A stretch of DNA of 64,000 nt from Bacteroidota bacterium (GCA_023387375.1 JAEWIE010000055.1:1-64000), one strand, 5' to 3'. Numbered from the stretch's first letter, positions 52,909 to 63,717 are shown. The notes: generated from the letters alone by a model not told the origin. A program made the numbers and translations.

Positions 52909-55503
52909 ATGAATTTAAACCAATTTACCGTCAAATCCCAAGAGGCGATTCAAAAGGCGCAACAGATCGCGATGGAATTTGGACACCAAAGTATAGAGCC
53001 TCAGCATTTGCTTGAGGGCATTTTGCAAATCGAAGATTCCATATCGTCCTTTCTTATGAAGAAGTCAGAAGTAGAATTATCACTACTAAAACAAAGAAAT
53101 AGAGAAAGCTTAGAATCGATTACAAAAGTAGAAGGAGGAAATCAGTACCTTTCAAACACCACGACAAAAGTCTTGATGGAAGCGGCCAACATTGCCAAAA
53201 AAATGGGGGACGAATTTGCAACCCTAGAACATCTTTGGCTTGCTCTTCTGGAAGTAAATTCAAATGTCTCAACTCTTTTGAAAGACATGGGCGTTCGAAA
53301 GTCACTTCTTGAAACCGCTATAAAAGAATTAAGAAAAGGCAGCACAGCCAATTCCGCCAGCGCAGAAGACGCTTACCAGAGTCTAAGCAAGTACGCAAAA
53401 AACTTGAATCAACTCGCTAGTGAAGGCAAATTAGACCCTGTGATTGGGAGAGATGAAGAAATAAGAAGAGTTCTTCAGATCCTTTCCCGAAGAACCAAAA
53501 ACAACCCGATTCTAATCGGTGAGCCCGGTGTAGGTAAAACAGCCATAGCCGAAGGCATTGCCCATCGAATCATCAACGGCGATGTACCCGAAAACCTCAT
53601 CGACAAAACCCTGTTTTCTCTAGATATGGGAGCTTTAATTGCAGGAGCAAAATACAAGGGTGAATTTGAAGAAAGACTCAAAAATGTCGTCAACGAAGTG
53701 ACGAAATCCGACGGACAGATCATTCTCTTTATCGATGAGATTCACACTCTTGTCGGAGCGGGAGGAGGTGAAGGTGCAATGGACGCCGCAAACATTCTAA
53801 AGCCTGCTCTAGCCCGAGGCGAATTAAGAGCCGTAGGAGCCACGACTTTAAACGAGTATCAAAAACACTTTGAAAAAGACAAAGCATTAGAAAGAAGATT
53901 CCAAAAAGTGTACGTTCAAGAACCGGACACTGAGTCCGCAATTTCTATTCTTAGAGGAATTAAAGACAAATACGAAGCGCATCACAAGGTTCGAATTAAA
54001 GACGAAGCCATTATTGCCGCTGTAGAACAATCGCAGCGCTATATTTCCGATCGGTTTTTGCCGGACAAGGCCATCGATTTAATTGACGAAGCCTCTGCAA
54101 AACTGCGAATGGAAATCAACTCAAAACCAGAAGAGCTCGATGACCTTGATCGAAAACTAATGCAAATGGAAATTGAACTTGCGGCCATTTCAAGGGAGAG
54201 CAATGAGATTCAAATTCAACACTTGAAAGAAGACATTGCAAAATTAACAGAAGAGCGCAATGAAATCAATGCAAAATGGCTTGCAGAAAAACAAAAATCG
54301 GAAGATCTCACGAGCATTAAAAAAGAAATTGAAGCCCTTAAATTAGAAGCCGAGCGCGCAGCTCGGGTAGGAGACTACGGAAAAGTGGCCGAAATCCAAT
54401 ATGGACAATTGCGAGAAAAAGAAGAAGCGCTTAAGACCTTAGAGCTTGAGATGCAAAACCACCAAAACGAACTCATCAAAGAGGAAGTGACAGCTGAAAA
54501 CATCTCCGAAGTCATCTCCAAATGGACGGGAATTCCCGTAACCAAATTATTGCAAAGCGAAAGAGAAAAACTTCTTCACCTAGAGGACGAGCTTCACAAG
54601 CGTGTGGTTGGCCAGCACGAAGCCATTGAGGCTGTTGCTGATGCGATTCGTCGAAACCGAGCAGGACTTAACGATGAAAAAAGGCCTATCGGAAGCTTTC
54701 TTTTCTTAGGATCGACAGGAGTCGGTAAAACAGAACTAGCCAAAGCTTTAGCCGAACTACTCTTTGACGACGAAAACAACTTAACAAGAATTGACATGAG
54801 CGAGTACCAGGAACGTCACTCTGTATCTAGACTCGTAGGCGCGCCTCCAGGTTATGTAGGATACGACGAAGGAGGTCAGCTTACAGAAGCTGTAAGAAGA
54901 AGACCCTACTCGGTTGTTCTACTCGATGAAATTGAAAAAGCGCACCCTGATGTCTTTAATACGCTTTTGCAAGTGCTAGACGATGGAAGGCTAACTGACA
55001 ACAAAGGTAGAGTGGTCAACTTTAAAAATGCCATCATCATCATGACTTCAAATCTTGGTTCTCCACTTATTCAGGAAAACTTTGCAATGCTGGAAGAAGA
55101 AAACCACGCGCAAGTTCTTGAGAAAACGAAAGACGAAGTATTTGGTCTTTTAAAACAAACTCTAAGACCTGAATTCCTCAACCGTATTGATGAGATTGTT
55201 CTTTTCCAACCTTTAAATCGAAAAGAAATTGGGAAAATCGTTCAGTACCAACTTAGAGGACTCAACCAAATTTTGGAAAAAAGAGGCATATTTCTAACTG
55301 CAACCGAGGATGCGATCAATTACATCCTTACCAAAGGATACGATCCTGCGTTTGGAGCTCGACCTTTGAAACGAGTATTGCAACAGGAAGTTTTAAATCG
55401 ACTATCGAAAGAACTTCTGGCAGGAACCATTAATGACGGAGAAAGAATCACGCTTGATTATTTTGAAGAAAGTGGACTCATCTTTCGACCAACTGAACAG
55501 TAA
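52909..55503 (+). CDS. clpB: disaggregase ClpB
   Basis: An 864-residue Hsp100 chaperone. N-terminal repeat domain ([20 protein letters not shown]), NBD1 with Walker A GEPGVGKT near 205 and Walker B FIDEIHT, the middle coiled coil (residues 400-530) that marks ClpB, then NBD2 with GSTGVGKT near 602. It works with DnaK/DnaJ to rescue aggregates. It diverges from the TetR gene and ends in a strong terminator. Confidence 0.98.
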   Translation: MNLNQFTVKSQEAIQKAQQIAMEFGHQSIEPQHLLEGILQIEDSISSFLMKKSEVELSLLKQRNRESLESITKVEGGNQYLSNTTTKVLMEAANIAKKMGDEFATLEHLWLALLEVNSNVSTLLKDMGVRKSLLETAIKELRKGSTANSASAEDAYQSLSKYAKNLNQLASEGKLDPVIGRDEEIRRVLQILSRRTKNNPILIGEPGVGKTAIAEGIAHRIINGDVPENLIDKTLFSLDMGALIAGAKYKGEFEERLKNVVNEVTKSDGQIILFIDEIHTLVGAGGGEGAMDAANILKPALARGELRAVGATTLNEYQKHFEKDKALERRFQKVYVQEPDTESAISILRGIKDKYEAHHKVRIKDEAIIAAVEQSQRYISDRFLPDKAIDLIDEASAKLRMEINSKPEELDDLDRKLMQMEIELAAISRESNEIQIQHLKEDIAKLTEERNEINAKWLAEKQKSEDLTSIKKEIEALKLEAERAARVGDYGKVAEIQYGQLREKEEALKTLELEMQNHQNELIKEEVTAENISEVISKWTGIPVTKLLQSEREKLLHLEDELHKRVVGQHEAIEAVADAIRRNRAGLNDEKRPIGSFLFLGSTGVGKTELAKALAELLFDDENNLTRIDMSEYQERHSVSRLVGAPPGYVGYDEGGQLTEAVRRRPYSVVLLDEIEKAHPDVFNTLLQVLDDGRLTDNKGRVVNFKNAIIIMTSNLGSPLIQENFAMLEEENHAQVLEKTKDEVFGLLKQTLRPEFLNRIDEIVLFQPLNRKEIGKIVQYQLRGLNQILEKRGIFLTATEDAINYILTKGYDPAFGARPLKRVLQQEVLNRLSKELLAGTINDGERITLDYFEESGLIFRPTEQ

Positions 55504-55524
55504 TATCTCTTTTTTAGTATACAC

Positions 55525-55557
55525 AAAAAAACGCTCGAGCAGTTTCGAGCGTTTTTT
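55525..55557. terminator. terminator after clpB
   Basis: AAAAAACGCTCGA pairs with TCGAGCGTTTTTT around GCAGTT, a stem with T- and A-runs on both sides, able to stop transcripts from clpB and from the convergent gene. Confidence 0.85.
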
Positions 55558-55564
55558 GTTGGAT

Positions 55565-56401
55565 TTACTTCCCAGAAAATCGAAGTGTACTTAAGACTGG
55601 AAAATGATCGGAGGGATATAAAAGATTTTCTCTTCGATCCTCAATGACTCGGTAATTCAAAGTCTCAAATCCTTTTGTAAAAATATAATCAATTCTGACT
55701 TTTGCAGGCTCTTTCGTCTCAAAGCCTGTAAAGGTTCCTTTAGGCCCATAAGGTTTCTTTTTCGAGTGAAGGAAGGAATCGCTTAGCGCTTTTGAAAGCA
55801 GTTTAATCGGCACAGTGTCACTTTCTAAATTAAAATCACCTGTTAAAACTACAGGATAGCCCTTGGTATTAAGCTTGGAAATCTTGTCAATAATCAACTT
55901 TGCGGATTCTTCGCGAGCGATATCTCCGACATGGTCAAAGTGGAGGTTAAATGCCCAGAACTGCTTCCCGTCCTTTTTGGACTTTAAAAGTCCATAGGAG
56001 CAAATCCGTGGATATGCCGCATCCCATCCTTTAGAGGGAACATTTGGCGTGAGCGAGAGCCAAAACGTACCGCTTTGCAACAGCTCAAATTTAGAAGCAT
56101 CGTAAAAAAGGGCTGAAAATTCTCCTTTTCTCTTTCCATCGTCACGGCCCACCCCCACATATCGATAGGAAGGCAGCCCCTTCTGGATATAATCCATCTG
56201 CTTAGGCAAGGCTTCCTGCACACCTAGTATACTAGGTTCATAATAATTTAATAGATCCACAACTTCTTCTGCTCGTTTGGACCAGGCATTTTCTCCATCG
56301 GACTCTAACGAAAGCCGAATGTTGTAAGTCATGACCTCAATTTCTTGTGCCCAAGCGAGATTTACCGCCAGTAGGAAAGTCCATAATAATCTGTATCTCA
56401 T
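55565..56401 (-). CDS. exported endonuclease/exonuclease/phosphatase-fold protein
   Basis: A 278-residue exported protein (LLWTFLLAVNLAWAQ) with the EEP fold: MTYNIRLSLESDG, GVQEAL with the catalytic Glu, GDFNLESDT with D and N, and SDHFPVLSTLRF with the terminal D-H pair. Such exported members hydrolyse phosphodiesters in the periplasm or outside, for instance DNA or phospholipid-like substrates. Alone on the minus strand between two terminators. Confidence 0.88.
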   Translation of the reverse strand: MRYRLLWTFLLAVNLAWAQEIEVMTYNIRLSLESDGENAWSKRAEEVVDLLNYYEPSILGVQEALPKQMDYIQKGLPSYRYVGVGRDDGKRKGEFSALFYDASKFELLQSGTFWLSLTPNVPSKGWDAAYPRICSYGLLKSKKDGKQFWAFNLHFDHVGDIAREESAKLIIDKISKLNTKGYPVVLTGDFNLESDTVPIKLLSKALSDSFLHSKKKPYGPKGTFTGFETKEPAKVRIDYIFTKGFETLNYRVIEDRRENLLYPSDHFPVLSTLRFSGK

Positions 56402-56417
56402 AGGTTTTGCTCTAAGT

Positions 56418-56446
56418 AAAAACTTCTCCTAAGTGGAGAAGTTTTT
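56418..56446 (-). terminator. terminator after fabV
   Basis: Hairpin AAAAACTTCTCC-TAAGT-GGAGAAGTTTTT, placed directly after the fabV stop codon. Confidence 0.85.
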
Positions 56447-56454
56447 GGTTTATT

Positions 56455-57660
56455 TTAAACTTCCGATATACTTGGAATCGGAACATTTTCGTTTGTATCT
56501 TTTTCGTAATCAATTCCAGGCACTTCAAACCCGAATAAATTGAAAAAATCAGTTCGATAGCCTTCGATGTCACTAATTTCACTTAGGTTTTCGGTGCTAA
56601 CCTCCGCCCAGCGTTTTGCGACTTCCTCTTGAATATCACTTGCCATTTCCAGATCATCGATCCGAATTCGCCCTTCAGAATCTAAAGGAACTTCTCCGTC
56701 TTTCGTATAAAGTCTTTCCGCAAATAACCTTTGCATCTGCTCAATGGTCCCCTCATGAACTCCCTTCTCTTTCATTGCTTTAAATAGAAGTGAGATATAA
56801 AGCGGTACCACTGGAATAGCAGAACTAGACTGAGTCACTAAGGCTTTGTTCACAGACACATAGGAGCTTCCGTTAAGATCTTTCAAAAGTTCGTTTAGTT
56901 CTTTTACGCTTGCTTCTAAATCATTTTTCGCTTGTCCAATCGTTCCATTCCGGTAAATTGGATATGTTAGTTCAGGTCCAATATAGGAATAGGCAACCGT
57001 TTTCACGCCCTGGGCTAAAACTCCTGCTTTTTTTAAATCTTCCATCCAGAATTTCCAATCTTCTCCGCCCATAACAGCCACTGTGTTGTCGATATCCGCT
57101 TGATCTTCAACCGGTGCAATGGAAATATCGGTTACCACTCCAGTATGAAAATCTACTGTTTTATTCGTAAATGGAGCACCAATAGGCTTAAGAACGGAAG
57201 AATAGCTTACCCCTGACTTAGGATGGGTACGTCTTGGAGAGGCTAAACTATAGACAACTAAATCGATTTGTCCTAAATCCTGTTTAATTAGATCAATCGT
57301 TTGTTTTTTAATTTCATCGGAAAAGGCATCACCATTGATACTCTTCGCATAAAGACCGGCCTTGTGGGCTTCTTGTTCAAAGGCTGCTGTATTGTACCAT
57401 CCTGCCGTACCTAACTTTCCCTCTGAGGCGGGTTTCTCAAAGAACACACCAATGGTCGCTGCATCTGAGCCGAATGCGGCCGTCACACGGGAGGCAATTC
57501 CAAATCCTGTGGATGCCCCAATGACCAAAACTTTTTTGGGTCCCCCTTCAATTTTACCCTTCGACTTCACGTATTTAATCTGATTCTTAATCGTTTCCAA
57601 AGCTCCCTCTGGATGAGCAGTCAGACAAATAAACCCTCTTGTTCTTGGTTGAATTATCAT
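56455..57660 (-). CDS. fabV: enoyl-ACP reductase FabV
   Basis: A 401-residue trans-2-enoyl reductase. Nucleotide motif VIGASTGFGIASR, conserved GTAGWYN and SPRRTHP segments, and the Y-x8-K active site in YRNGTIGQAK. It performs the last step of the fatty-acid elongation cycle, replacing FabI in many Bacteroidota. The start is the MIIQPRTRGF Met, conserved in the family; the longer frame upstream is not used. Confidence 0.96.
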   Translation of the reverse strand: MIIQPRTRGFICLTAHPEGALETIKNQIKYVKSKGKIEGGPKKVLVIGASTGFGIASRVTAAFGSDAATIGVFFEKPASEGKLGTAGWYNTAAFEQEAHKAGLYAKSINGDAFSDEIKKQTIDLIKQDLGQIDLVVYSLASPRRTHPKSGVSYSSVLKPIGAPFTNKTVDFHTGVVTDISIAPVEDQADIDNTVAVMGGEDWKFWMEDLKKAGVLAQGVKTVAYSYIGPELTYPIYRNGTIGQAKNDLEASVKELNELLKDLNGSSYVSVNKALVTQSSSAIPVVPLYISLLFKAMKEKGVHEGTIEQMQRLFAERLYTKDGEVPLDSEGRIRIDDLEMASDIQEEVAKRWAEVSTENLSEISDIEGYRTDFFNLFGFEVPGIDYEKDTNENVPIPSISEV

Positions 57661-57736
57661 AGTATTAATGTTATTTATCGCATTACAAATTAAGTGAATT
57701 TTGCCCAAATTCACCAAATCCTTATTCTATAATTCC

Positions 57737-58615
57737 TTATCCTTTCTTTTTCGCCTTGACCATCGCTTCTAGCATGTCCCACATTTCGCTAGGCAACTGC
57801 TCGAGCATGTTAAACTGACCGGCTCCTTGCAGCCATTCTCCTCCGTCCAAGGTGACGACTTCCCCATTCATGTAGGCGGAATAATCAGAAACCAAATAAG
57901 CGGCTAAATTGGCAAGCTCTTGATGCTCTCCTACTCGACGCAGAGGAACTTTTTTACGCATATCAAATTTATCTGCTAAATCTCCTGGAAGCAAACGCTC
58001 CCAAGCCCCTTTCGTCGGGAAAGGACCTGGTGCAATCGCGTTAAAACGAATTTGGTATTTTGCCCATTCGACAGCTAAGCTTCGAGTCATAGCAAGCACA
58101 CCTGCTTTGGCACAAGCAGAAGGCACTACATAGGCTGACCCTGTCCAAGCATAAGTGGTCACAATATTAAGTACCGTTCCGGGTATCTTATTTTCAATCC
58201 AATACTTTCCAACCGCTAATGTGCAGTTTTTAGTTCCTTTTAGAACGATGTCTAGGATCGAATCAAATGCCGAATGGGTAAGACGCTCCGTAGGCGAAAT
58301 GAAGTTCCCAGCCGCATTGTTCACAAGCACGTCGATACGTCCTAAGGCTTTCACAGCATCCTCTTGCATCTTCTGCACTTCGTCGTAATTTCGAACGTCG
58401 CATTGTAAGGCAATTACTTTTCCACCGGTTTCTTTTTCTAGTTCAAGGGCCGTGTTCTCAAGCTTTTCTAAGTTACGAGATGTGATTACCACTTTGGCTC
58501 CAAGCGTTAGAAAATACCGACTCATTGCTTTCCCAAGACCGCTGCCCCCTCCTGTCACAAGAATTACTTTTTCTTTTAACGCTTCTTCTTGAAGCATTCC
58601 TTCTGTATATTTCAT
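57737..58615 (-). CDS. SDR family oxidoreductase, 2,4-dienoyl-CoA reductase-like
   Basis: A 292-residue SDR with the N-terminal TGGGSGLGKAMSRYF nucleotide motif, NNAAGNFISP and SACAKAGVLAMTRSLAVEWA. The usual YxxxK is altered: the tyrosine stands in AYVVPSACAK, so its spacing differs from classical SDRs as in peroxisomal dienoyl-CoA reductases. It would help degrade unsaturated fatty acids. It may be co-transcribed with fabV downstream. Confidence 0.82.
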   Translation of the reverse strand: MKYTEGMLQEEALKEKVILVTGGGSGLGKAMSRYFLTLGAKVVITSRNLEKLENTALELEKETGGKVIALQCDVRNYDEVQKMQEDAVKALGRIDVLVNNAAGNFISPTERLTHSAFDSILDIVLKGTKNCTLAVGKYWIENKIPGTVLNIVTTYAWTGSAYVVPSACAKAGVLAMTRSLAVEWAKYQIRFNAIAPGPFPTKGAWERLLPGDLADKFDMRKKVPLRRVGEHQELANLAAYLVSDYSAYMNGEVVTLDGGEWLQGAGQFNMLEQLPSEMWDMLEAMVKAKKKG

Positions 58616-58848
58616 CGTTTTTACTTTAGGTTTGAACTTGTGAATTTAACCAATTTTGTTCAAACCCTCCTTAGAGATTGTATTCGGCAAATAAGGATCT
58701 CTTTTCCTCCCTGTTCATGATCGAAAATTTACGTTCGTTTCATCTTTCCAATTCCCTGACTTTCTCTACACCCAATTTGAAATTGAACCTCCAACAAAAA
58801 GGTTTCCTGTCAATAATTTCTTAATTTTGATCCAAATGAATCGAAGTT

Positions 58849-60870
58849 ATGACAAATCCTTTAATAGAAGAATTTAAAACCCCATATGAGACTGCACCTT
58901 TTGATTTAATTAAAACTCAGCATTTCTTACCCGCTTTTCAGGCCGAAGTAAAAATCGCAGAAAAAGAAATTGATCAAATTGCGCAAAACCCTGAGCTCCC
59001 AACCTTTTCCAACACCATCGAGGCGCTTAGCTTTAGTGGCGAAAAACTAGAAGTGATATCCTCCATCTTCTTTAATTTAAATTCTGCTCAAACCTCCGAG
59101 CAGCTCCAACAGGCCGCTCAGGAAGTATCGGTTCTACTTACCGAGTTTTCTGCTAAAATATCACACAACGAAGACCTGTTCAAACGAATCAAGACCCTCT
59201 ATGAGCAAAAGGAGTCACTAGAACTTGACCCAGAACAGACTACCCTCCTAGAGAAAACCTACAAAGACTTTGTTCGCGGAGGCGCTCTCTTATCAAGCGA
59301 AGACAAAAAGAAACTGGAAAACATCAACAAAGAACTAGGACAAAAATCCCTCAAATTCGGAGAAAATCTTTTAGCCTCCACAAATGCTTATTCAAAAAAC
59401 ATTCAGAACGAGCAGAAGCTTGAAGGCTTGTCAAAAAGCCAAATGGAAGCTTATCAGATTGAAGCAAAGGAACGAGGCGAAGCAGGATTCACCATCACTC
59501 TTCAGTATCCGAGTTATCTACCTGCAATGACTTATTTAAAAGACAGAGACTTAAGAAAAGAACTCTATTTTGCCAATGCAGCCAAATCATTTGATCAGGG
59601 GAAATACGACAACCAAAATTTAATCAAGGAAATCACCTCACTTCGTGAAAACAAAGCAAAACTATTAGGATATGATTCGTTTGCTCAATACGTGCTTGAA
59701 GAACGCATGGCAAAAAGTCCAATGGAAGTTTCCGATTTCTTACACGAGCTACTAACCAAGGCAACGCCTTACGCAGAGAAGGAACTAGAAATTTTAAAAT
59801 CCTACGCAAGGCACGATGGCATTGAACAAATGGAAGCGTGGGATCACGCTTATTACGCCGAGAAAAGAAGGCAAAAGGAACTAGAATTAAACGAAGAGGA
59901 GCTTCGGGAATACTTCCCTTTGCAGAGTGCAATTGAGGCTGTTTTTGATCTTGCTAATCGTTTATTTGGACTAAAATTTGAACTAGTAGAGAACATTCCT
60001 CTCTATCATCCTGATGTTCAAACTTATTTAGTAAGCGAACAAGGAAAAGAAAAAGCAATCCTTTATACAGACTTCCACCCCCGAAAAGAAAAGCGTTCTG
60101 GTGCTTGGATGACTAGTTACAAGAGTCAATTTAAAAAAGGGAGAAAAGAGCAAAGACCTCATATTTCTGTTGTTTGTAATTTTACAAAACCAACCCAAAC
60201 TACGCCTAGTTTACTTACGTTTCAAGAGCTCACCACTCTTTTCCATGAATTTGGACATGCAATTCACGGCATCTTAGCCGATACGCATTATCCTAATTTA
60301 TCAGGCACCTCCGTCAAATGGGACTTTGTCGAACTTCCCTCGCAATTCTTGGAAAACTATTGTTATGAACCCGAATTCCTCCAATCCTTTGCCAAGCATT
60401 ATAAAACGGGAGAGCCACTACCTTTAGAGCAAATTCATAAGCTCTCGAAAAGCAAAAGCTTTATGGAGGGCTATCAAACGCTTCGACAAGTAGGATTTGG
60501 GCTTTTGGACCTTGCATACCATTCTCTTTCAAGTCCGGTTGAGGATGTTAAAACATTTGAAACGAATGCAACACTAGGCACAAATCTGTACCCCGTACAT
60601 GAGAAAACTGCAATTAGCCCCGCATTTGCTCATATTTTCCAAGGCGGATATGCGGCAGGTTACTATTCTTACAAGTGGGCAGAAGTTCTCGAGGCTGACG
60701 CCTTCGATCTGTTCAAAGAAAAAGGACTATTTGATCCTGAAACGGCCGCGAAATACAAGGCACTTCTTTCCGCTGGAGGATCGATTGACCCGATGGTCTT
60801 ATACAAAAGATTTCGAGGTAGAGAACCCAAAGTAGAAAGCCTATTAAAACGAGCCTTTCGATCTAACTAA
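58849..60870 (+). CDS. M3 family metallopeptidase (oligopeptidase A / Dcp type)
   Basis: A 673-residue zinc peptidase with the HExxH motif in FHEFGHAIHG and a downstream zinc Glu in YEPEF-like region, TSVKWDFVELPSQFLENY. Length and the NTIEALSFSGEKL N-terminus match the family. It cuts peptides after uptake or proteolysis in the cytoplasm. It stands alone on the plus strand; the 233 bases upstream (58616-58848) hold no gene I can support. Confidence 0.93.
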   Translation: MTNPLIEEFKTPYETAPFDLIKTQHFLPAFQAEVKIAEKEIDQIAQNPELPTFSNTIEALSFSGEKLEVISSIFFNLNSAQTSEQLQQAAQEVSVLLTEFSAKISHNEDLFKRIKTLYEQKESLELDPEQTTLLEKTYKDFVRGGALLSSEDKKKLENINKELGQKSLKFGENLLASTNAYSKNIQNEQKLEGLSKSQMEAYQIEAKERGEAGFTITLQYPSYLPAMTYLKDRDLRKELYFANAAKSFDQGKYDNQNLIKEITSLRENKAKLLGYDSFAQYVLEERMAKSPMEVSDFLHELLTKATPYAEKELEILKSYARHDGIEQMEAWDHAYYAEKRRQKELELNEEELREYFPLQSAIEAVFDLANRLFGLKFELVENIPLYHPDVQTYLVSEQGKEKAILYTDFHPRKEKRSGAWMTSYKSQFKKGRKEQRPHISVVCNFTKPTQTTPSLLTFQELTTLFHEFGHAIHGILADTHYPNLSGTSVKWDFVELPSQFLENYCYEPEFLQSFAKHYKTGEPLPLEQIHKLSKSKSFMEGYQTLRQVGFGLLDLAYHSLSSPVEDVKTFETNATLGTNLYPVHEKTAISPAFAHIFQGGYAAGYYSYKWAEVLEADAFDLFKEKGLFDPETAAKYKALLSAGGSIDPMVLYKRFRGREPKVESLLKRAFRSN

Positions 60871-60896
60871 AACTAAAGTCCAGCTGGCGTAGAACC

Positions 60897-61937
60897 CTAT
60901 TTTGCGATAGTTGGACTTTGGCTTCTTGCTTTGGCAAGAAAAGGAATGGAAATAAAACCCATCACAGCCATAATCACGAGTTGTAAGGTGTGAGAGATAA
61001 ATGCATAAGCCAACCCAATTTCGGATCCCTTTTCAAAAGAGCCTCCTGCACTCACAAATAAGGCTCCAATACCTAATTTTACCGCTAAGTGAAAAGCACC
61101 TATCCCACCACTAGCAGGGACAATCATTCCAAGTGTACCAATGACGATTATAAAAAGCCCATCGGCAGGTGTAAACCCAGCCGTCTCTGGCAATGCAAAA
61201 CAAACGATGTAAGCGGCGAGATAATAACAAATCCAGATTCCAAGAGAATAAAGAAGAAAGAGTCCTGGTCTTTTCAAGCGAAAAATACTTGTCATACCCT
61301 GAACTAAGCCGTCTACAATTCCATACAATTTATTAAAAAATGCAATTTTTTGTAATTTACTTCGAAGAGTGAAAAACAAAATGGCGCCAGAGACTAGCAG
61401 AAGTCCAATCACCCATAGCCAATATCCACTCGTCGTTGATTCCGAGTCTTGCGGGCTAAATGCATATTGAAAAAACGATTGAATGGCATCGTATTTCAAA
61501 ATCAGGGCTAGACAAAGGAAAAGCATCATGCAGAGTAAATCAATTACGCGCTCAAGTATAATAGTGCCAAAGGACTGGTCCACAGGAACCTTTTCGACTC
61601 CGTATAGGGCTGTGGAGCGGGCAAGCTCTCCACTTCTTGGCACTGTAAGGTTCATCAAGTAACCAAAAGATATGGTCCACAGGGCATTCGAATTGGATAT
61701 ATTATATCCCATTGGCTCCAGCAGTAGATTCCAGCGGATGGCACGAATCCAATACGCCAAAAGTCCAAAAACGGCAGCAAACAAAACCCACAAATAGTTA
61801 GCTTCGGCAAAATAACCTTGAATGGTTTGAAAATCAAGACCTCGAAAGGCAAGCCAAAGAAAAAAAACAGCGACTGCAACGGAAATCCCGATGGTCACTA
61901 TGGTTTTTAAAAGCGGAGTTTTTCTTTTCCTTTCCAA
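60897..61937 (-). CDS. UPF0104 / lysylphosphatidylglycerol synthase-TM-like membrane protein
   Basis: A 346-residue integral membrane protein with about eight hydrophobic helices (AVAVFFLWLAFRGLDF, LWVLFAAVFGLLAYWI, LLLVSGAILFFTLRS). It shows the UPF0104 signature RWNLLLEPMGYN and FSYLMNLTVPRSGELAR. Family members move lipids or glycolipids across the membrane. panD lies upstream, 12 bases away. Confidence 0.85.
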   Translation of the reverse strand: MERKRKTPLLKTIVTIGISVAVAVFFLWLAFRGLDFQTIQGYFAEANYLWVLFAAVFGLLAYWIRAIRWNLLLEPMGYNISNSNALWTISFGYLMNLTVPRSGELARSTALYGVEKVPVDQSFGTIILERVIDLLCMMLFLCLALILKYDAIQSFFQYAFSPQDSESTTSGYWLWVIGLLLVSGAILFFTLRSKLQKIAFFNKLYGIVDGLVQGMTSIFRLKRPGLFLLYSLGIWICYYLAAYIVCFALPETAGFTPADGLFIIVIGTLGMIVPASGGIGAFHLAVKLGIGALFVSAGGSFEKGSEIGLAYAFISHTLQLVIMAVMGFISIPFLAKARSQSPTIAK

Positions 61938-61949
61938 GTTTTTTTTCGT

Positions 61950-62300
61950 TTAGGTTAACAGATTGGTGTGCTCATTCGGGAAAATAATCTTTGGCTGAAA
62001 ACTCTGTGCTTCCTCTGGTGTCATTTGCGCATAGGCAATAATGATTACAATATCGTTCTTCTGGACTTTTCTGGCTGCAGGACCGTTAAGACAAATCTCA
62101 CCGGAATTCCTTTTCCCTTTGATCGCATAGGTGTCAAAACGCTCCCCATTGTTCACATTAACAATATAGACGCGTTCTCCAACCAGAATCCCCGAAGCTT
62201 CTAAAAGAGCTTCGTCTATCGTAATACTCCCTATATAATCAAGATCGGAGGCCGTAACTCTCACACGATGAATTTTCGATTTAAATACTTCAATTAACAT
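61950..62300 (-). CDS. panD: aspartate 1-decarboxylase PanD
   Basis: A 116-residue pro-enzyme that self-cleaves before Ser in YIGSITID to form the pyruvoyl group, then makes beta-alanine for CoA. Active-site YAQM and NGPAARK segments are present. It shares a transcript with the flippase-like gene downstream. Confidence 0.97.
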   Translation of the reverse strand: MLIEVFKSKIHRVRVTASDLDYIGSITIDEALLEASGILVGERVYIVNVNNGERFDTYAIKGKRNSGEICLNGPAARKVQKNDIVIIIAYAQMTPEEAQSFQPKIIFPNEHTNLLT

Positions 62301-62638
62301 AGCCGCAAATTTATTAATTTAATTCTAAAAATCTTTTATAAATTAACCAATTGAATACAAGGCAAATAAGGTTAATTAACATTAATCACACCGCAGGAAT
62401 TAAAGCGTTTTGTTACGATTATCACAAGCAATGGGAAATATACCCCAGCCGCAGGCTCTATATTTAATAATTCGCAATTCAAATATTCAAACTCTGTAAA
62501 AATTGAAAACGCTGAACAGTAGGGTCTTTGGCATAATTTTAGTTACATAGAACACGCATTCCTCAGGGAGACTTGAATTATCAAGTTTCAAGTTTTCCCC
62601 TATTAAAAATACAATTTCGATGATTTTTTTCAAAAAAA

Positions 62639-62669
62639 TTTGCACAATATCAAAATTGTATTATATTTG
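62639..62669 (+). promoter_or_regulatory. Bacteroidota promoter of the HU gene
   Basis: TTTG at 62639-62642 and TATATTTG at 62662-62669 with exactly 19 bases between. The start codon is 37 bases later. The upstream gap back to panD (about 340 bases) holds one small imperfect hairpin near 62575-62600 and no recognisable gene. Confidence 0.85.
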
Positions 62670-62705
62670 CTCTAGTAACAACTAACTTTAAAACAAAATA
62701 TCGTT

Positions 62706-62996
62706 ATGAACAAGTCTGAACTAATCGATGCAATGGCAAAAGATGCCGGAATTACAAAAGTGTCTGCAAAAGCAGCCTTAGAATCATTTATGTCTAATGT
62801 ACAATCTACTCTTAAGAAAAAAGATGGTAAAGTTTCCCTCGTAGGATTCGGTACATTTTCTGTAGCTGAAAGAGCTGCAAGACAAGGAATCAACCCTGCA
62901 ACTAAAAAACCAATCAAAATTGCTGCGAAAAAAGTAGCAAAATTCAAAGCGGGAGCTGATTTAGCAAATGCCGTTTCTGGACAAAAGAAAAAATAA
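62706..62996 (+). CDS. HU-family DNA-binding protein
   Basis: A 96-residue histone-like protein: MNKSELIDAMAKDAGITK, GFGTFSVAERAARQGINPAT with the DNA-binding arm, and a lysine-rich tail. It bends and compacts DNA and would be highly expressed, in line with its strong promoter and terminator. Confidence 0.95.
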   Translation: MNKSELIDAMAKDAGITKVSAKAALESFMSNVQSTLKKKDGKVSLVGFGTFSVAERAARQGINPATKKPIKIAAKKVAKFKAGADLANAVSGQKKK

Positions 62997-63011
62997 TCAA
63001 TTCTGATTTAA

Positions 63012-63049
63012 AAAAACGAAGCGAACTCTAAGGAAGTTCGCTTCTTTTG
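63012..63049 (+). terminator. terminator after HU
   Basis: GAAGCGAACT pairs with AGTTCGCTTC, followed by TTTTGTTTT; the A-rich left side makes it work on both strands against the convergent pdxH. Confidence 0.85.
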
Positions 63050-63072
63050 TTTTGATAGGTTAAATAGAGGTT

Positions 63073-63717
63073 CTAGGGTGCTAATCTCTCTTGTTCCCAG
63101 TCACATTTCTCAGTAAGGCGATATAAAATACGATCATGAAGACGGTTCGGACGTCCTTGCCAAAATTCTATTTCATAGGGTCTTGCGAGATACCCTCCCC
63201 AGTAGCTAGGTCTTTCCACTTGCTTTCCTTCGTATTGCTCTTCTAATTTGTGAAGCTGGCTTTGCAAAAAGTCTCGATCCGGAATAACGGAACTTTGATG
63301 AGATACCAGAGCCCCCAATTGACTTCCTTTAGGTCTTTGCGAGAAATAAGTATCACTTTGACTCTCTGCGACTTTTTCTGCTCTTGCGCTAATTAGCACT
63401 TGCCTTTCCATTGCAGGCCAGAAAAAATGCAAACTTATTTGCGGATGCTGCTCTATAGCAAGCCCTTTCCTACTGTTGTAATTCGTGTAAAAAATAAACC
63501 CCTCCTCAGAATATTCTTTGAGTAAAACCATGCGCGTTCGAAGCGTTCCATCCGCTTCAAGACTGGATATGGCCATCGCATTCGGTTCTGCTAGACTTCC
63601 AAAGCTCTGCGCTTCCGAAAACCATGTCTTAAACTGCTGCATCGGATCTTTCTCTATTTGAGTCTCTAGCAGCTCTGATATTTTATAATTTTGACGCCAA
63701 TCGTGTAGATTTTCCAT
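63073..63717 (-). CDS. pdxH: pyridoxamine 5'-phosphate oxidase PdxH
   Basis: A 214-residue FMN enzyme converting PNP or PMP to PLP. Hallmarks: FKTWFSEAQ, RMVLLKEYSEEGFIFYTNYN, ERQVLISARAEK and the C-terminal FWQGRPNRLHDRILY. Full length and intact. Confidence 0.96.
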   Translation of the reverse strand: MENLHDWRQNYKISELLETQIEKDPMQQFKTWFSEAQSFGSLAEPNAMAISSLEADGTLRTRMVLLKEYSEEGFIFYTNYNSRKGLAIEQHPQISLHFFWPAMERQVLISARAEKVAESQSDTYFSQRPKGSQLGALVSHQSSVIPDRDFLQSQLHKLEEQYEGKQVERPSYWGGYLARPYEIEFWQGRPNRLHDRILYRLTEKCDWEQERLAP

